A stretch of DNA of 64,000 bases from Allomesorhizobium camelthorni. Lineage in GTDB: Bacteria > Pseudomonadota > Alphaproteobacteria > Rhizobiales > Rhizobiaceae. The DNA is taken from NCBI RefSeq assembly GCF_011045125.1, contig NZ_JAAKZF010000002.1:1-64000 (forward strand), read 5' to 3'. Of the stretch, positions 17,335 to 25,905 are shown piece after piece (the first letter of the stretch is position 1; each line of letters begins with the position of its first letter). The position numbers and the translations under genes were made by a program. The notes under the pieces were generated by a model. The model did no database searches and was not told where the DNA came from. It saw only the letters and a program-made list of their open reading frames with translations.

Positions 17335-17413
17335 GGGGACAGTTTACTTTCTTGCCGCAGAAGGGCGGGGCGGTTTGCGCATTCGCGCGGGCGGCAAAAA
17401 GTAAACTGTCCCC
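17335..17413. repeat. short inverted-repeat element after ilvC
   Basis: Arms 17335-17358 and 17391-17413 are near-perfect inverted copies (GGGGACAGTTTACTTT.CTTGCCGC against GCGGCAAAAAGTAAACTGTCCCC, one indel and one substitution), with a 32-base GC-rich loop. The terminal GGGGACAG-TTTACTTTTT motif resembles short mobile repeats found near REP-associated tyrosine transposases in proteobacteria. No transposase is encoded here. It may also act as an ilvC transcript-end hairpin, though no T-run follows. Confidence 0.6.
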
Positions 17414-17494
17414 TCGGGCCACCTGTGCCGACGTGGCACAGCCTGTGTGGCACGCCTTTCGCATCGCGCAGCCTGTCATCCAAGGAGGTGTGCG

Positions 17495-17785
17495 ATGAAC
17501 CCGATCACCGAGAAGTCCATTGGCGTAGACGGGCGGGTATTTTCCGAACGCAGGGCGGCGTTGCGCCGCCGCGTGCTGAAGGGCGCGACGCTGACCTTCA
17601 ACAGCGGCTTCAGCGCCTTCGAATGCGTCGTTCGCAACCAGTCGGCGGACGGTGCGCTGCTGTCCCTTGCCGAGACATTTTCGCTTCCGGCGCGGTTCGA
17701 AGTGCTGATCTCGGGCGAGGAAACACTGCGAAGGGCGCGGGTGCGCTGGCGATCGATGAATGCGGTTGGCGTGAAATTCGAATAG
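17495..17785 (+). CDS. PilZ-domain protein
   Basis: A 96-residue single PilZ domain. The c-di-GMP-binding RxxxR lies in ERRAALRRRVLKGATLTF, and the second motif is the degenerate NQSADGALLSL, where the family has D/NxSxxG. The C-terminal VRWRSMNAVGVKFE is typical. A perfect AAGGAGGT ribosome site precedes ATG 17495, so expression is probably strong. Many rhizobial single-domain PilZ proteins are of unknown output. An intrinsic terminator follows. Confidence 0.85.
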   Translation: MNPITEKSIGVDGRVFSERRAALRRRVLKGATLTFNSGFSAFECVVRNQSADGALLSLAETFSLPARFEVLISGEETLRRARVRWRSMNAVGVKFE

Positions 17786-17796
17786 GAATCAAAACA

Positions 17797-17822
17797 GCGC
17801 CTCTTGCGAAGGCGCCGTTTTT
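17797..17822 (+). terminator. intrinsic terminator after the PilZ gene
   Basis: GCGCCT (17797-17802), loop CTTGCGA, AGGCGC (17810-17815), then CG and five T. It lies 11 bases after the stop. It may also serve the convergent BA14K gene, which ends 26 bases further on, since A-rich sequence flanks the other side. Confidence 0.8.
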
Positions 17823-17847
17823 GGCATCTGCCGGATGTCAGGCCGGT

Positions 17848-18351
17848 TCAGCTATAAGGCGACCAGCACTGCCGGCGCGGCCCGTTGTAGGGCTGGAAGG
17901 TGTTGTCGTAGGGCCTGTAGGACCGGTAGCGGTCGTAGCACCATCGCACATGGGCGCTCGACAGACGGCCGGAGCGGTACACCCGGCGCGGCGCATAATA
18001 GCGCGGTGCGTAGTAGCGCGGCTCATAGTACCGGTAGCCAGGGAATGAGAAGTCGAGATAGATGCTCGGCCGCCGATCGTAGCGGCGCCAGTTCCGCCGG
18101 AAATGGCGTCGATCGCGCCAGCGGTCCCCGTCCCTCCAGTGGCGCCGGGAACGCCAGCGGTCGCCGTCACCCCGGTGTCGCCGCCAGTACCGGCCATCCT
18201 GTATCAACGTTATTCCCGCGTCGGCCTGCGGCTGTACCGCCGGATTGAAGCCGGCGGCGATCGGAACCGCGAAGGCGGGAGCTGAAACGCCTGCTGCGAC
18301 GCCGAGCGCGATCAGGCCCGAGCGAAGCAAGGACGAAAGGTTCGGTATCAT
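17848..18351 (-). CDS. BA14K-family secreted lectin-like protein
   Basis: A 167-residue exported protein. Residues 1-27 form a signal peptide (hydrophobic [16 protein letters not shown]). A long arginine/tryptophan-rich middle follows ([19 protein letters not shown]), then [12 protein letters not shown] repeats. The C-terminus [20 protein letters not shown] with [12 protein letters not shown] is the BA14K signature, first described as a Brucella immunoreactive 14-kDa protein with lectin-like properties. ATG 18351 is chosen at the signal peptide; the frame is open to 18465. The function in free-living rhizobia is unclear. Confidence 0.88.
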   Translation of the reverse strand: MIPNLSSLLRSGLIALGVAAGVSAPAFAVPIAAGFNPAVQPQADAGITLIQDGRYWRRHRGDGDRWRSRRHWRDGDRWRDRRHFRRNWRRYDRRPSIYLDFSFPGYRYYEPRYYAPRYYAPRRVYRSGRLSSAHVRWCYDRYRSYRPYDNTFQPYNGPRRQCWSPYS

Positions 18352-18516
18352 TGTCTGTCTCCAGAAACGAAACGGTCGGCCCCACGCCCCCATTGTTCGA
18401 TGGAGTAGGGACACATTGCCGTCTGACGGATGAACGGGGGATGAACGGAATGGTTCCGGCAGCACTCACGCTGTCTGCCCTTGTCATTGTCCTGCCGAGC
18501 GGGCAATGCTCGCGCC

Positions 18517-19632
18517 ATGTCGCTGCGCCTTGCCACCTTCAACGTCGAGAACCTGATGAACAGGTTCGATTTTTCGGGCTTCCGCAACCAGTTGCATCAG
18601 GACCGGACGCTGGCGCTGTTCCATATCAAGGACGAGGCCGAATACCGGCTGCTCGAACAGGGCCGCGCCATCGCGCATGCCGACGACAATCGCCAACTGA
18701 CGGCGCTGGCCATAGCCGAAACCCGCGCCGACATTCTGTGCCTGCAGGAAGTCGACAATATCGAGGCGCTAAAAGCCTTCGAATATGGCTATCTGTTCAA
18801 GATGGTCGGGCGCGGCTATCGCCACAAATACACCAGCACCGGCAATGATTCGCGCGGCATCGACGTGGCGGTGATGATGCGCGAAGAAACCGAAGACGGC
18901 CAACCGATCGAGTTCGTGCGCATGACCAGCCACGCCCACATCACCTACGCGGAACTCGGCCTGCACAATCCGCTGCTTTCGGAACTCGGCAACGAAGCGC
19001 ATGAAAGAATATTCCGGCGCGACTGCCTGGAGATCGACGTCAAGGTCGGCGGAAGGCCGCTGACGATCTATTCCGTACATTTCAAGTCGATGGGATCGGC
19101 GCGCAACGGCGTTCCCGGTCGCGATTCCTCGATGCCGATCCGTGTGGCTGAGGCTACGGCAGTACGGCGGATCATCGAAAAACGCTTCGGCAAGGACCAT
19201 GCCGGCAATCGCCACTGGGCCATCTGCGGCGACATGAACGATTACCGCCAGCGCGTGGTGATCGGCGGGAGCGACCATGGCGGATACGAGTTCGAAGTCG
19301 TCGACGAGACCGTGGAAACGAGCGTGGACGAGCTCGTGGCCGACGGCTTCTCCGAGAATGTCGTCGAAAGGCGGCCTGAACTCGACCGCTGGACGCTCTA
19401 TCACACGCGCGGGCCGGAGGAGCGGCATCTCTGCCAGCTCGACTACATCCTGCTGTCGCCGGCGCTGGCGCGGCGCAATGCGCGCGCAATCCCCGAAATC
19501 ATCCGGGGCGGCCAACCTTACCGGACCATCTTCCCGCCCGGCCAGGAGACCGGCCGCTATCCGCGCACCGGCTGGGACCGGCCCAAGGCATCCGACCATT
19601 GCCCGGTCGTCGTGACCCTGAACATCGCCTGA
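18517..19632 (+). CDS. endonuclease/exonuclease/phosphatase-family protein
   Basis: A 371-residue metal-dependent phosphoesterase of the DNase I/exonuclease III fold. The family catalytic elements are present in order: ATFNVENL (Asn), CLQEVDN (metal Glu), ICGDMNDY (Asp, Asn) and the closing ASDHCPVVV (Asp-His). The substrate could be nucleic acid, a phospholipid or another phosphodiester. No signal peptide is apparent. ATG 18517 begins right at the conserved LRLATFN. The Nudix-like gene follows 13 bases later, so they are probably co-transcribed. Confidence 0.88.
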   Translation: MSLRLATFNVENLMNRFDFSGFRNQLHQDRTLALFHIKDEAEYRLLEQGRAIAHADDNRQLTALAIAETRADILCLQEVDNIEALKAFEYGYLFKMVGRGYRHKYTSTGNDSRGIDVAVMMREETEDGQPIEFVRMTSHAHITYAELGLHNPLLSELGNEAHERIFRRDCLEIDVKVGGRPLTIYSVHFKSMGSARNGVPGRDSSMPIRVAEATAVRRIIEKRFGKDHAGNRHWAICGDMNDYRQRVVIGGSDHGGYEFEVVDETVETSVDELVADGFSENVVERRPELDRWTLYHTRGPEERHLCQLDYILLSPALARRNARAIPEIIRGGQPYRTIFPPGQETGRYPRTGWDRPKASDHCPVVVTLNIA

Positions 19633-19645
19633 GCGGAGCGGGCTT

Positions 19646-20362
19646 GTGACCTTCGATATTCCGAGCAACCTCATCGTTCCGGTCGACGTGGTCGACGTCA
19701 GGCTCGATCCCGAGCCGCATCCCTTCGAGACGGTCAACGCGGCGGCTATCGAGGAGAACTGGCGCGCGGAGACGCGGGCCAATCCGTCTTTGTTTGACGG
19801 CACCGTCGTGCTTCTGTCGCGCCTCGCCTATGAAGGAGGACGCTTCGAGGGCCGCTGCCACGCCGTTCGCTACGCGACCTTCATGCATTGGCGGCGCGAA
19901 CGCGCCAACACCGCGGCGGGACATGTCTTTGCGCATGCGATGCTGGTCTCGCGCGACAATGCGCTGGTCGCCATCCGCATGGCCGCTAACACCGTCAATG
20001 CCGGCCGCGTCTATTTCGCTGCCGGATCGTTCGAGCCGGTGGATTTCGCCGACGGCGCGGCCGATGTCGATTTCAACATGATTCGCGAGGTGGCTGAGGA
20101 AACCGGCTTGGACATTTCGTCCATCCCGCGTGGCGAACGTTATTATGCACTGTCGACCGAGCGCGGCACCGTGCTTTTTCGCCGCTATTTTTTGGACGAG
20201 AATGCCGATGAAGTTTCCCGGCGCATCGAGACGTTCGTAGCCGGCGAGCCGGATGCGGAGATCAGCGGACCGGTGATCATACGCGGCGCCGACGACCTGC
20301 CCGAGGGGCTGATGCCGCACATGAAGCCGCTCATCGAATGGCATTTTGCGGGGCAAGGCTGA
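19646..20362 (+). CDS. Nudix-fold hydrolase-like protein
   Basis: A 238-residue protein with a Nudix-box core: AAGSFEPVDFADGAADVDFN leads to MIREVAEETGLD, giving the essential REVAEETG helix. The spacing after the first glycine is longer than in canonical Nudix boxes, so the substrate is hard to guess. The start is a GTG at 19646, 13 bases from the upstream stop, preceded by GAGCGGAGCGGG. Co-transcription with the nuclease-fold gene is likely. No export signal is present. Confidence 0.78.
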   Translation: MTFDIPSNLIVPVDVVDVRLDPEPHPFETVNAAAIEENWRAETRANPSLFDGTVVLLSRLAYEGGRFEGRCHAVRYATFMHWRRERANTAAGHVFAHAMLVSRDNALVAIRMAANTVNAGRVYFAAGSFEPVDFADGAADVDFNMIREVAEETGLDISSIPRGERYYALSTERGTVLFRRYFLDENADEVSRRIETFVAGEPDAEISGPVIIRGADDLPEGLMPHMKPLIEWHFAGQG

Positions 20363-20557
20363 ACGCTACTCGGCCTGTAGCATGCCGGTCGAACCGAGCG
20401 CCGAACTTCGGCTTGAGAAATGCGGAGTTTCCGCTTCCGGCCGGTTGACAAGCGGGGCCGTGCCAGACCCTCATGCGTTACGAAATCCTTCTTGTCCGCA
20501 GGCCATGCCGATAAGGGGATTCCACCAGATTTGCTCATCTTGTGAGGCACGATTGCG

Positions 20558-21466
20558 ATGCAGGGACGCCAATACGCAGTTTACGACGTGTTCACCGGGG
20601 AGCGGCTGGCCGGCAATCCGCTCGCCATAGTGCTCGATGCCGAGGGGCTCGACACTGCCGCCATGCAGCGCATAGCCGGCGAATTCAACCTTTCCGAGAC
20701 GAGTTTCGTGACGCCGCCGCAGGACGGCTCGCACCGCGCTCGGGTACGCATCTTCACGCCGGTCTACGAGATGCCGTTTGCCGGCCATCCGACGGTCGGC
20801 ACGGCGATAGCGCTGCACGAGGCCGAAGCGGGCGAGGGCGCCGCGATTTTCGTGCTGGAGGAGAATATCGGCCCGGTGCGCTGCGCCGTCACCGGAGGGA
20901 AGGCGGCAACGTTCGCCGAATTCGACCTGCCGCAATTGCCTGAAAAGCTGGCGCTCTCGGCGGATGCAGCAGCTATCGGCGCTGCGGTTGGCCTTGCGCC
21001 GCACGAGATCGGCTTCGAGAACCACCGCGTCGGCCTGTGGTCGGCCGGGGTACCCTATATCACCATTCCGGTTTCCGGCCTCGACGCGGCGCGGCGGGCG
21101 CGGCTCGACAACCAGGCGTGGCGGGAACTTTCGCCCGAACGTGGCGACGGCAAGAGGGCCAGCGCCTATGTCTATTGCCGCGAGACGGCCAGCAGGGACA
21201 ACTCCTTCCACGCGCGCATGTTCGTGCCGGGCAATCCCTCCTACGAGGACCCGGCGACAGGCTCGGCGGCGGCGGCTTTCGCCGGCGTGATCATGCAGTT
21301 CGATGCGCCGACTGATGGGCCGTCGCGGTTCTGGATCGAGCAGGGCGTCGAGATGGGACGTCCCTCGCGCATAAGGCTGGAGATTGACGTCGAGAGTGGA
21401 GCCATGGCTGCGGCCCGCATCGGCGGCAATGCGGTGAAGGTGGCCGAGGGCGTGCTCTACGCGTGA
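20558..21466 (+). CDS. PhzF-family isomerase-like protein
   Basis: A 302-residue protein of the PhzF/DapF-fold family. The N-terminal YAVYDVFTGERLAGNPLAIV, the catalytic glutamate in NLSETSFV (about residue 47), FAGHPTVGTAIAL and the C-terminal YEDPATGSAAAAF are all signatures. True PhzF isomerises a phenazine precursor, but most homologues lie outside phenazine clusters and have unknown substrates; none of the other phz genes is nearby. It is followed by tRNA-Lys with its own promoter. Confidence 0.9.
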   Translation: MQGRQYAVYDVFTGERLAGNPLAIVLDAEGLDTAAMQRIAGEFNLSETSFVTPPQDGSHRARVRIFTPVYEMPFAGHPTVGTAIALHEAEAGEGAAIFVLEENIGPVRCAVTGGKAATFAEFDLPQLPEKLALSADAAAIGAAVGLAPHEIGFENHRVGLWSAGVPYITIPVSGLDAARRARLDNQAWRELSPERGDGKRASAYVYCRETASRDNSFHARMFVPGNPSYEDPATGSAAAAFAGVIMQFDAPTDGPSRFWIEQGVEMGRPSRIRLEIDVESGAMAAARIGGNAVKVAEGVLYA

Positions 21467-21514
21467 CCGAATGGCACATGCAGACGATTTGCCGCAAATG
21501 AACGTGCCGGGGGC

Positions 21515-21543
21515 TGGACAGTCCCCGGAGCTATGGCTATATC
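21515..21543 (+). promoter_or_regulatory. promoter of tRNA-Lys
   Basis: TGGACA (21515-21520) and TATATC (21538-21543) with exactly 17 bases between them. Transcription would begin about 20 bases before the tRNA, a normal tRNA leader length. The -35 sits in the imperfect GC-rich dyad after the PhzF stop. Confidence 0.6.
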
Positions 21544-21570
21544 GCGCCTGCATCGGTCGTCCGATGGTGT

Positions 21571-21646
<76 letters not shown>

Positions 21647-21660
21647 TTGACCGCTGGTAT

Positions 21661-21855
21661 TTACTTATCTTTTCGCTCTGATGAGAGCATATCCCGGGTC
21701 CGGCGGTTTCCAATTCGGACCGACTGTTTCCAATTCGCATTCTGTTCCTGTTCCGGCGCGACCAGTCTCACGTCCTTCGACAGGCTCTCCAAAAGCTTCA
21801 TTCCGTTCCTCGCCAGGGCCTCGAGGCTAACCTCGCCGCCGTAGTGGCGAAGCAT
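21661..21855 (-). CDS. small hypothetical protein near the tRNA
   Basis: A 64-residue frame with no recognisable domain: SLEALARNGMKLLESLSKDV looks helical, followed by a polar tail. It contains two near-copies of a TTTCCAATTCG sequence on the plus strand, 17 bases apart. The base composition is less GC-rich than in the neighbouring operons. It may be a remnant of an integrated element or not a gene at all; evidence is only the open frame. Confidence 0.3.
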   Translation of the reverse strand: MLRHYGGEVSLEALARNGMKLLESLSKDVRLVAPEQEQNANWKQSVRIGNRRTRDMLSSERKDK

Positions 21856-21872
21856 TTGTTCGCTCGGCGCCG

Positions 21873-22103
21873 CTAGCGCTGTCGGCTCGGCGTCGAATTG
21901 CTGAGCGCCTCTGCGACGAAAGAAGCAGCAATCAGGTCATCGGCATTGAGCCGCAGGGAACCCGCTCCGCCTCCCATCAAAGCAGCGACCTTTTGGAAAG
22001 CTTTCATCTCGTCCTCGGTAACCTGGGCGCTTCGCATTTTCGATGCTAGGTCTGCGACGCGCACTTCTAGAATCTGGGAAGTTCCATTTTCCGTTTTGGC
22101 CAT
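21873..22103 (-). CDS. hypothetical protein
   Basis: A 76-residue frame starting MAKTENGTSQILEVRVADLA, predicted helical, with GGGAGSLRLNADDLIAASFVAEAL near the end. The frame is open further to 22286 but that extension has no protein-like character. It is on the same strand as, and 18 bases from, the preceding small frame, so they could be one short operon or a degraded cassette. No homologue is recognised. Confidence 0.4.
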   Translation of the reverse strand: MAKTENGTSQILEVRVADLASKMRSAQVTEDEMKAFQKVAALMGGGAGSLRLNADDLIAASFVAEALSNSTPSRQR

Positions 22104-22454
22104 AGCGCTATCATCCTCCCACCATGGTTGCGACTGTTCGGATTGGGCTGCCAAGTCAGCACGAACTCGTAATCCGGTCGAAGGTTCCGAGGCGAGAAGT
22201 TCACTAAATGATACGAGCCTAAAGGATGTGGGAAGGAGGATTAGTCCACCTTGCAGATCACCTCCTAGCGGAGCGAAGCCACTCAAACTCCCATAGACAA
22301 CCTTTGTTCCGTTAGGGGACGTTCGCGCTCCAGCTCTTGCGTGATTATAGGATCAGGGACGTTTCAGGCAGCCTGGGCCGATCAGGCGTGGAATGCTGGC
22401 GAAACAGAGCAGGCTCGGCCATGATGAAGTCCGAAAGTTTGAGGAGGAGCGGAA
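22104..22454. other. gene-poor stretch with the galB ribosome site
   Basis: About 350 bases between the tRNA-linked small frames and galB show no convincing gene. The final 15 bases contain GAGGAGGAG, a strong ribosome site for the galB ATG at 22455. I see no clear promoter or terminator. No second copy of the tRNA-Lys 3' end is visible to prove an integrated element. Confidence 0.5.
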
Positions 22455-23189
22455 ATGCCCCAGAAGACCGCACTGGTCGTCAGCGCGCATTCAGCGGATT
22501 TCGTATGGCGGGCCGGCGGAGCGATCGCCGCCCATGCCGAGCAAGGCTATGCGGTCACGGTCGTATGCCTGTCATTCGGCGAGCGCGGCGAGTCCGCCAA
22601 GTTGTGGCGCAAGGCCGGAATGACGCTCGAGGCGGTCAAGGCGGATCGCCGCCGCGAGGCCGAGAACGCCGCCAAAGCACTTGGCGTGCACGATATCCGG
22701 TTCTACGACCTCGGCGATTATCCGATGCACATCACTCCGGATGCGTTCGACAAACTGGTCGATCTCTACCGCGAAATCCGGCCGGAGTTCATGCTGACGC
22801 ATTCGCGGCAAGACCCTTATAATTTCGATCACCCGATGGCGACCGAGTTCGCGCAGCATGCGCGGGTCATCGCCCAGGCGCACGGGCACAAGCCGGGACA
22901 AGCGGTTCTTGGCGCGCCTCCGGTCTATCTTTTCGAGCCGCACCAGCCTGAACAGTGTAACTGGAAGCCAAACTTCCTGCTCGACATCACCGCGGTCTGG
23001 GAGAAGAAGCTGGCCGCCATCAAGTGCATGGAGGGGCAGGAGCACCTTTGGGAATATTATACCCGCGCCGCGCTGCAGCGCGGCGCGCAGGCCTCCCGCA
23101 ACTCCGACTACAAGATCACTTATGGCGAGGGATACGAGGCGGTTTTCCCGCACGTCACCGGCACGCTTGGCCATGGAGCGCTGGCATGA
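22455..23189 (+). CDS. galB: 4-oxalomesaconate hydratase (PIG-L family)
   Basis: A 244-residue zinc-dependent hydratase of the PIG-L/LmbE fold. It matches the Pseudomonas GalB type, which hydrates 4-oxalomesaconate to 4-carboxy-4-hydroxy-2-oxoadipate in gallate breakdown. Evidence by eye: the GalB-like [18 protein letters not shown] replaces the AHPDD of deacetylases, and [47 protein letters not shown] and [15 protein letters not shown] follow. Neighbours galC and galD make the assignment firm. The ATGA overlap with galC shows coupling. GAGGAGGAG precedes the start. Confidence 0.92.
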   Translation: MPQKTALVVSAHSADFVWRAGGAIAAHAEQGYAVTVVCLSFGERGESAKLWRKAGMTLEAVKADRRREAENAAKALGVHDIRFYDLGDYPMHITPDAFDKLVDLYREIRPEFMLTHSRQDPYNFDHPMATEFAQHARVIAQAHGHKPGQAVLGAPPVYLFEPHQPEQCNWKPNFLLDITAVWEKKLAAIKCMEGQEHLWEYYTRAALQRGAQASRNSDYKITYGEGYEAVFPHVTGTLGHGALA

Positions 23190-23860
23190 ACGTCGTTCGC
23201 CGAAACATTGCCCGAGCCGAGCCCGCAATCGTCGATGCACTGGCCGAGTGCGGCGTCGCAACCGTACATGAAGCCATGGGCCGCGTTGGCCTGATGCAGT
23301 CGCATATGCGTCCGATCTGGCGCGGCGCGCGCATTGCAGGCAGCGCTGTCACGGTTTCGACACCGCCGGCCGACAATTGGATGATCCATGTCGCGGTGGA
23401 ACAGTGCCGGGACGGTGACATTCTGGTCGTCGCGCCGACCTCGCCGAGCGACGCCGGCTATTTCGGCGAACTTTTGGCGACATCTCTAAAGGCGCGCGGC
23501 GTTCGTGGTCTGATCATCGAAGCGGGCGTGCGCGACGTGATTGAACTCGAGGAGATGGGCTTTCCGGTCTGGTCCCGCTCGATATCGGCGCAGGGAACGG
23601 TGAAGGCGACGCTGGGCTCGGTGAACGTGCCGATCGTCTGTGCGGGAGCGCAAGTGAACCCGGGCGATGTGATCATCGCCGACGAGGACGGCGTGATGGT
23701 GGTGCCGCGCGAACATGCTAATCAGGCGCTGTCCGCTTCCCGGGATCGACTGGAGAAGGAGGCGCGCACGCGTGCACGTCTCGCTGCCGGAGAGCTGGGG
23801 CTCGACATCTACGGAATGCGTGATGCGCTCGCGGCGAAGGGTCTGAAATACATCGACTGA
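23186..23860 (+). CDS. galC: 4-carboxy-4-hydroxy-2-oxoadipate aldolase (RraA-like fold)
   Basis: A 224-residue class II aldolase that splits 4-carboxy-4-hydroxy-2-oxoadipate into pyruvate and oxaloacetate. The catalytic and metal-site segments are intact: [10 protein letters not shown] (residues 91-100) and the Arg116-Asp117 pair in IIEAGVRDV, the same Arg-Asp as in HMG/CHA aldolases. The N-terminal [12 protein letters not shown] and [10 protein letters not shown] agree with the GalC/ProA type rather than with the RNase E inhibitor RraA. It starts at the ATGA shared with galB. Confidence 0.93.
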   Translation: MNVVRRNIARAEPAIVDALAECGVATVHEAMGRVGLMQSHMRPIWRGARIAGSAVTVSTPPADNWMIHVAVEQCRDGDILVVAPTSPSDAGYFGELLATSLKARGVRGLIIEAGVRDVIELEEMGFPVWSRSISAQGTVKATLGSVNVPIVCAGAQVNPGDVIIADEDGVMVVPREHANQALSASRDRLEKEARTRARLAAGELGLDIYGMRDALAAKGLKYID

Positions 23861-23903
23861 TGCATGGGCCGGGTTGAGGAGCCCATCAGCGCCCGGAGGA
23901 CAA

Positions 23904-24782
23904 ATGACCACCATTGCTTTCATCGGATTCGGCGAAGCGGCGCAGTCGATCGCCGGAGGCCTGAACGGCCGGGCCGGATTGCAATTGACGGCTTTCGATC
24001 TGCGCTTCTGCGATCCGGCTGCAGCCGACACGCTCTCGCGCGCCGCGACCGAACGCGGCGTAACGCCCCTGGAGGACATTTCGGGAATCGGTTCGGCCGA
24101 CGTGGTGATGTCGCTGGTCGTGGGCGCTGCGACGCGCAATGCCGCCGCTTCGGCCGCGCCGCATCTGTCAGACGGGGCGGTCTATATCGACCTGAACTCG
24201 GTAGGCCCCGAAACCAAGGCGTTAGCGGCGAAGGAAATCGCGCTAGGCAGGGGAAGCTTCGTCGAAGGCGCGGTGATGGCGCGCGTGCTTCCCTATGCCG
24301 AGAAGGTGCCGATCCTGGTGGCCGGAGAGCGCGCAGCTGAGATCGCCGAGCGCCTCAACGGTCTTGGAATGAATTTTGAGGCAGTAGGGGACAAGCCGGG
24401 GCAGGCGTCGGCGCTGAAGATGATTCGCTCCGTGATGATCAAGGGGATCGAAGCCCTCTTGATCGAGGCGCTGACCTCGGCCGAACGCGCCGGCGTGACC
24501 GAGCGCATCCTGGATTCCGTTCAGGAGACCTTCCCTGGCCTGAACTGGCGCGAGGTCGCCGACTATTATCTCTCCCGCACCTTCGAGCACGGCGCGCGGC
24601 GCGTCACCGAAATGACGGAGGCCGCCGAGACGATCGAGTCGCTTGGGCTGGAGCCGCATATGTCACGGGCGGCGTGCCGGACGATCGGAGCGGCTCATGC
24701 CGCAATGAAGGACAAGGGCCTGAGCGTCGAGGACGGTTATCGCGGTTTCGTGCCGGTGCTTTCCCGCTCCTTGGGCAAATAG
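23904..24782 (+). CDS. DUF1932 NAD(P)-dependent dehydrogenase-like protein
   Basis: A 292-residue protein with an N-terminal Rossmann fold of the 6-phosphogluconate/3-hydroxyisobutyrate dehydrogenase type (TTIAFIGFGEAAQSIAGGL) and a C-terminal helical DUF1932 domain (KPGQASALKMIRSVMIKGIEALLIEALTSAERAGV, where a Lys is the usual catalytic residue). The start has CGGAGGA, and the gene lies between galC and galD, 43 and 10 bases from them. The known gallate operon has no such gene, so it may oxidise or reduce a pathway-specific intermediate. The substrate is unknown. Confidence 0.85.
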   Translation: MTTIAFIGFGEAAQSIAGGLNGRAGLQLTAFDLRFCDPAAADTLSRAATERGVTPLEDISGIGSADVVMSLVVGAATRNAAASAAPHLSDGAVYIDLNSVGPETKALAAKEIALGRGSFVEGAVMARVLPYAEKVPILVAGERAAEIAERLNGLGMNFEAVGDKPGQASALKMIRSVMIKGIEALLIEALTSAERAGVTERILDSVQETFPGLNWREVADYYLSRTFEHGARRVTEMTEAAETIESLGLEPHMSRAACRTIGAAHAAMKDKGLSVEDGYRGFVPVLSRSLGK

Positions 24783-24792
24783 GTGTTGCGAC

Positions 24793-25857
24793 ATGAACCC
24801 TGACGGCATTGTCTGCATGATGATGAGGGGCGGCACATCGAAGGGCGCCTACTTCCTCGCCGACGACCTGCCGGCCAACAAGGCCGCGCGAGACGCGCTC
24901 CTGCTGCGCATCATGGGCTCGCCCGATCCGCGTCAGATCGATGGCATCGGCGGCGCCGACCCGCTGACCAGCAAGGTGGCGGTCGTCCGCAAGTCCGAGC
25001 GGCCCGGCATCGACGTGGACTACCTTTTCCTGCAGGTGTTCGTAGATCAGGCGCTGGTGTCGGACAGCCAGAATTGCGGCAACATCCTTGCCGGCATCGG
25101 CGCCTTCGCCATCGAGCGCGGGCTTGTCAAGCCCGCCGAAAGCGAAACGCAGGTGCGCATCTATATGGAGAACACGGCGCAAACGGCTGTCGCGACAATC
25201 CGTACGGAGAATGGACGACCCGTCTATGATGGCGATGCCCGCATCGACGGCGTCCCCAATCCGGCTGCTCCTGTGTTTCTTAGCTTTGCGGACGCGGCCG
25301 GTTCCAGTTGCGGCGCGCTTCTGCCGACGGGCACGGCGCTCACGGAAATTGATGGCGTGGCTTGCACCCTGATCGACAACGGTATGCCGGTCGTCGTGAT
25401 GCGGGCTTCCGATTTCGGGCTGACGGGATATGAAAGCAGGGCCGAACTGGAAGCCGTGGACGAGGTCAAGGCGCGGATCGAGAAGATCCGGCTGGCAGCC
25501 GGGCCGCTGATGAATCTTGGCGACGTGTCGCAGAAATCCGTGCCCAAGATGACGCTGGTCGCGCTACCGCAGCACGGCGGAGCGATCATGACGCGGAGTT
25601 TCATCCCCCATCGCGTGCATGCGTCGATCGGTGTGTTCGGCGCTCTGAGTGTCGCCACGGCGTGTCTGTTCCCCGAAAGTCCGGCTGCTGCCCTGGCAAC
25701 GCTTCCGGACGGCGAGGAGAAGACTGTCACGGTCGAGCATCCGACCGGCCAGATGGATATATTGCTTCGGCTTGACGATACGCAACCCTACAGCCTGGGT
25801 CAGGCGTCGTTCGTGCGCACGGCGCGCAAATTGTTCGACGGCCGCGTATTTGCGTGA
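24793..25857 (+). CDS. galD: 4-oxalomesaconate tautomerase (PrpF family)
   Basis: A 354-residue isomerase of the PrpF/DapF fold, which tautomerises the enol or keto form of 4-oxalomesaconate before GalB hydrates it (LigU/GalD). The family opening IVCMMMRGGTSKGAYFLADDLP is clear, followed by GIGGADPLTSKVAVV and NCGNILAGIGAFAI. Context with galB and galC decides between GalD and a methylaconitate isomerase (PrpF), since no prp genes are present. It follows the DUF1932 gene by 10 bases, ending the plus-strand operon. Confidence 0.88.
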   Translation: MNPDGIVCMMMRGGTSKGAYFLADDLPANKAARDALLLRIMGSPDPRQIDGIGGADPLTSKVAVVRKSERPGIDVDYLFLQVFVDQALVSDSQNCGNILAGIGAFAIERGLVKPAESETQVRIYMENTAQTAVATIRTENGRPVYDGDARIDGVPNPAAPVFLSFADAAGSSCGALLPTGTALTEIDGVACTLIDNGMPVVVMRASDFGLTGYESRAELEAVDEVKARIEKIRLAAGPLMNLGDVSQKSVPKMTLVALPQHGGAIMTRSFIPHRVHASIGVFGALSVATACLFPESPAAALATLPDGEEKTVTVEHPTGQMDILLRLDDTQPYSLGQASFVRTARKLFDGRVFA

Positions 25858-25905
25858 CGGATTGTTGTCACCGTCCCTTGGCAAGGGTCCAGATCACGTC
25901 GCTAC

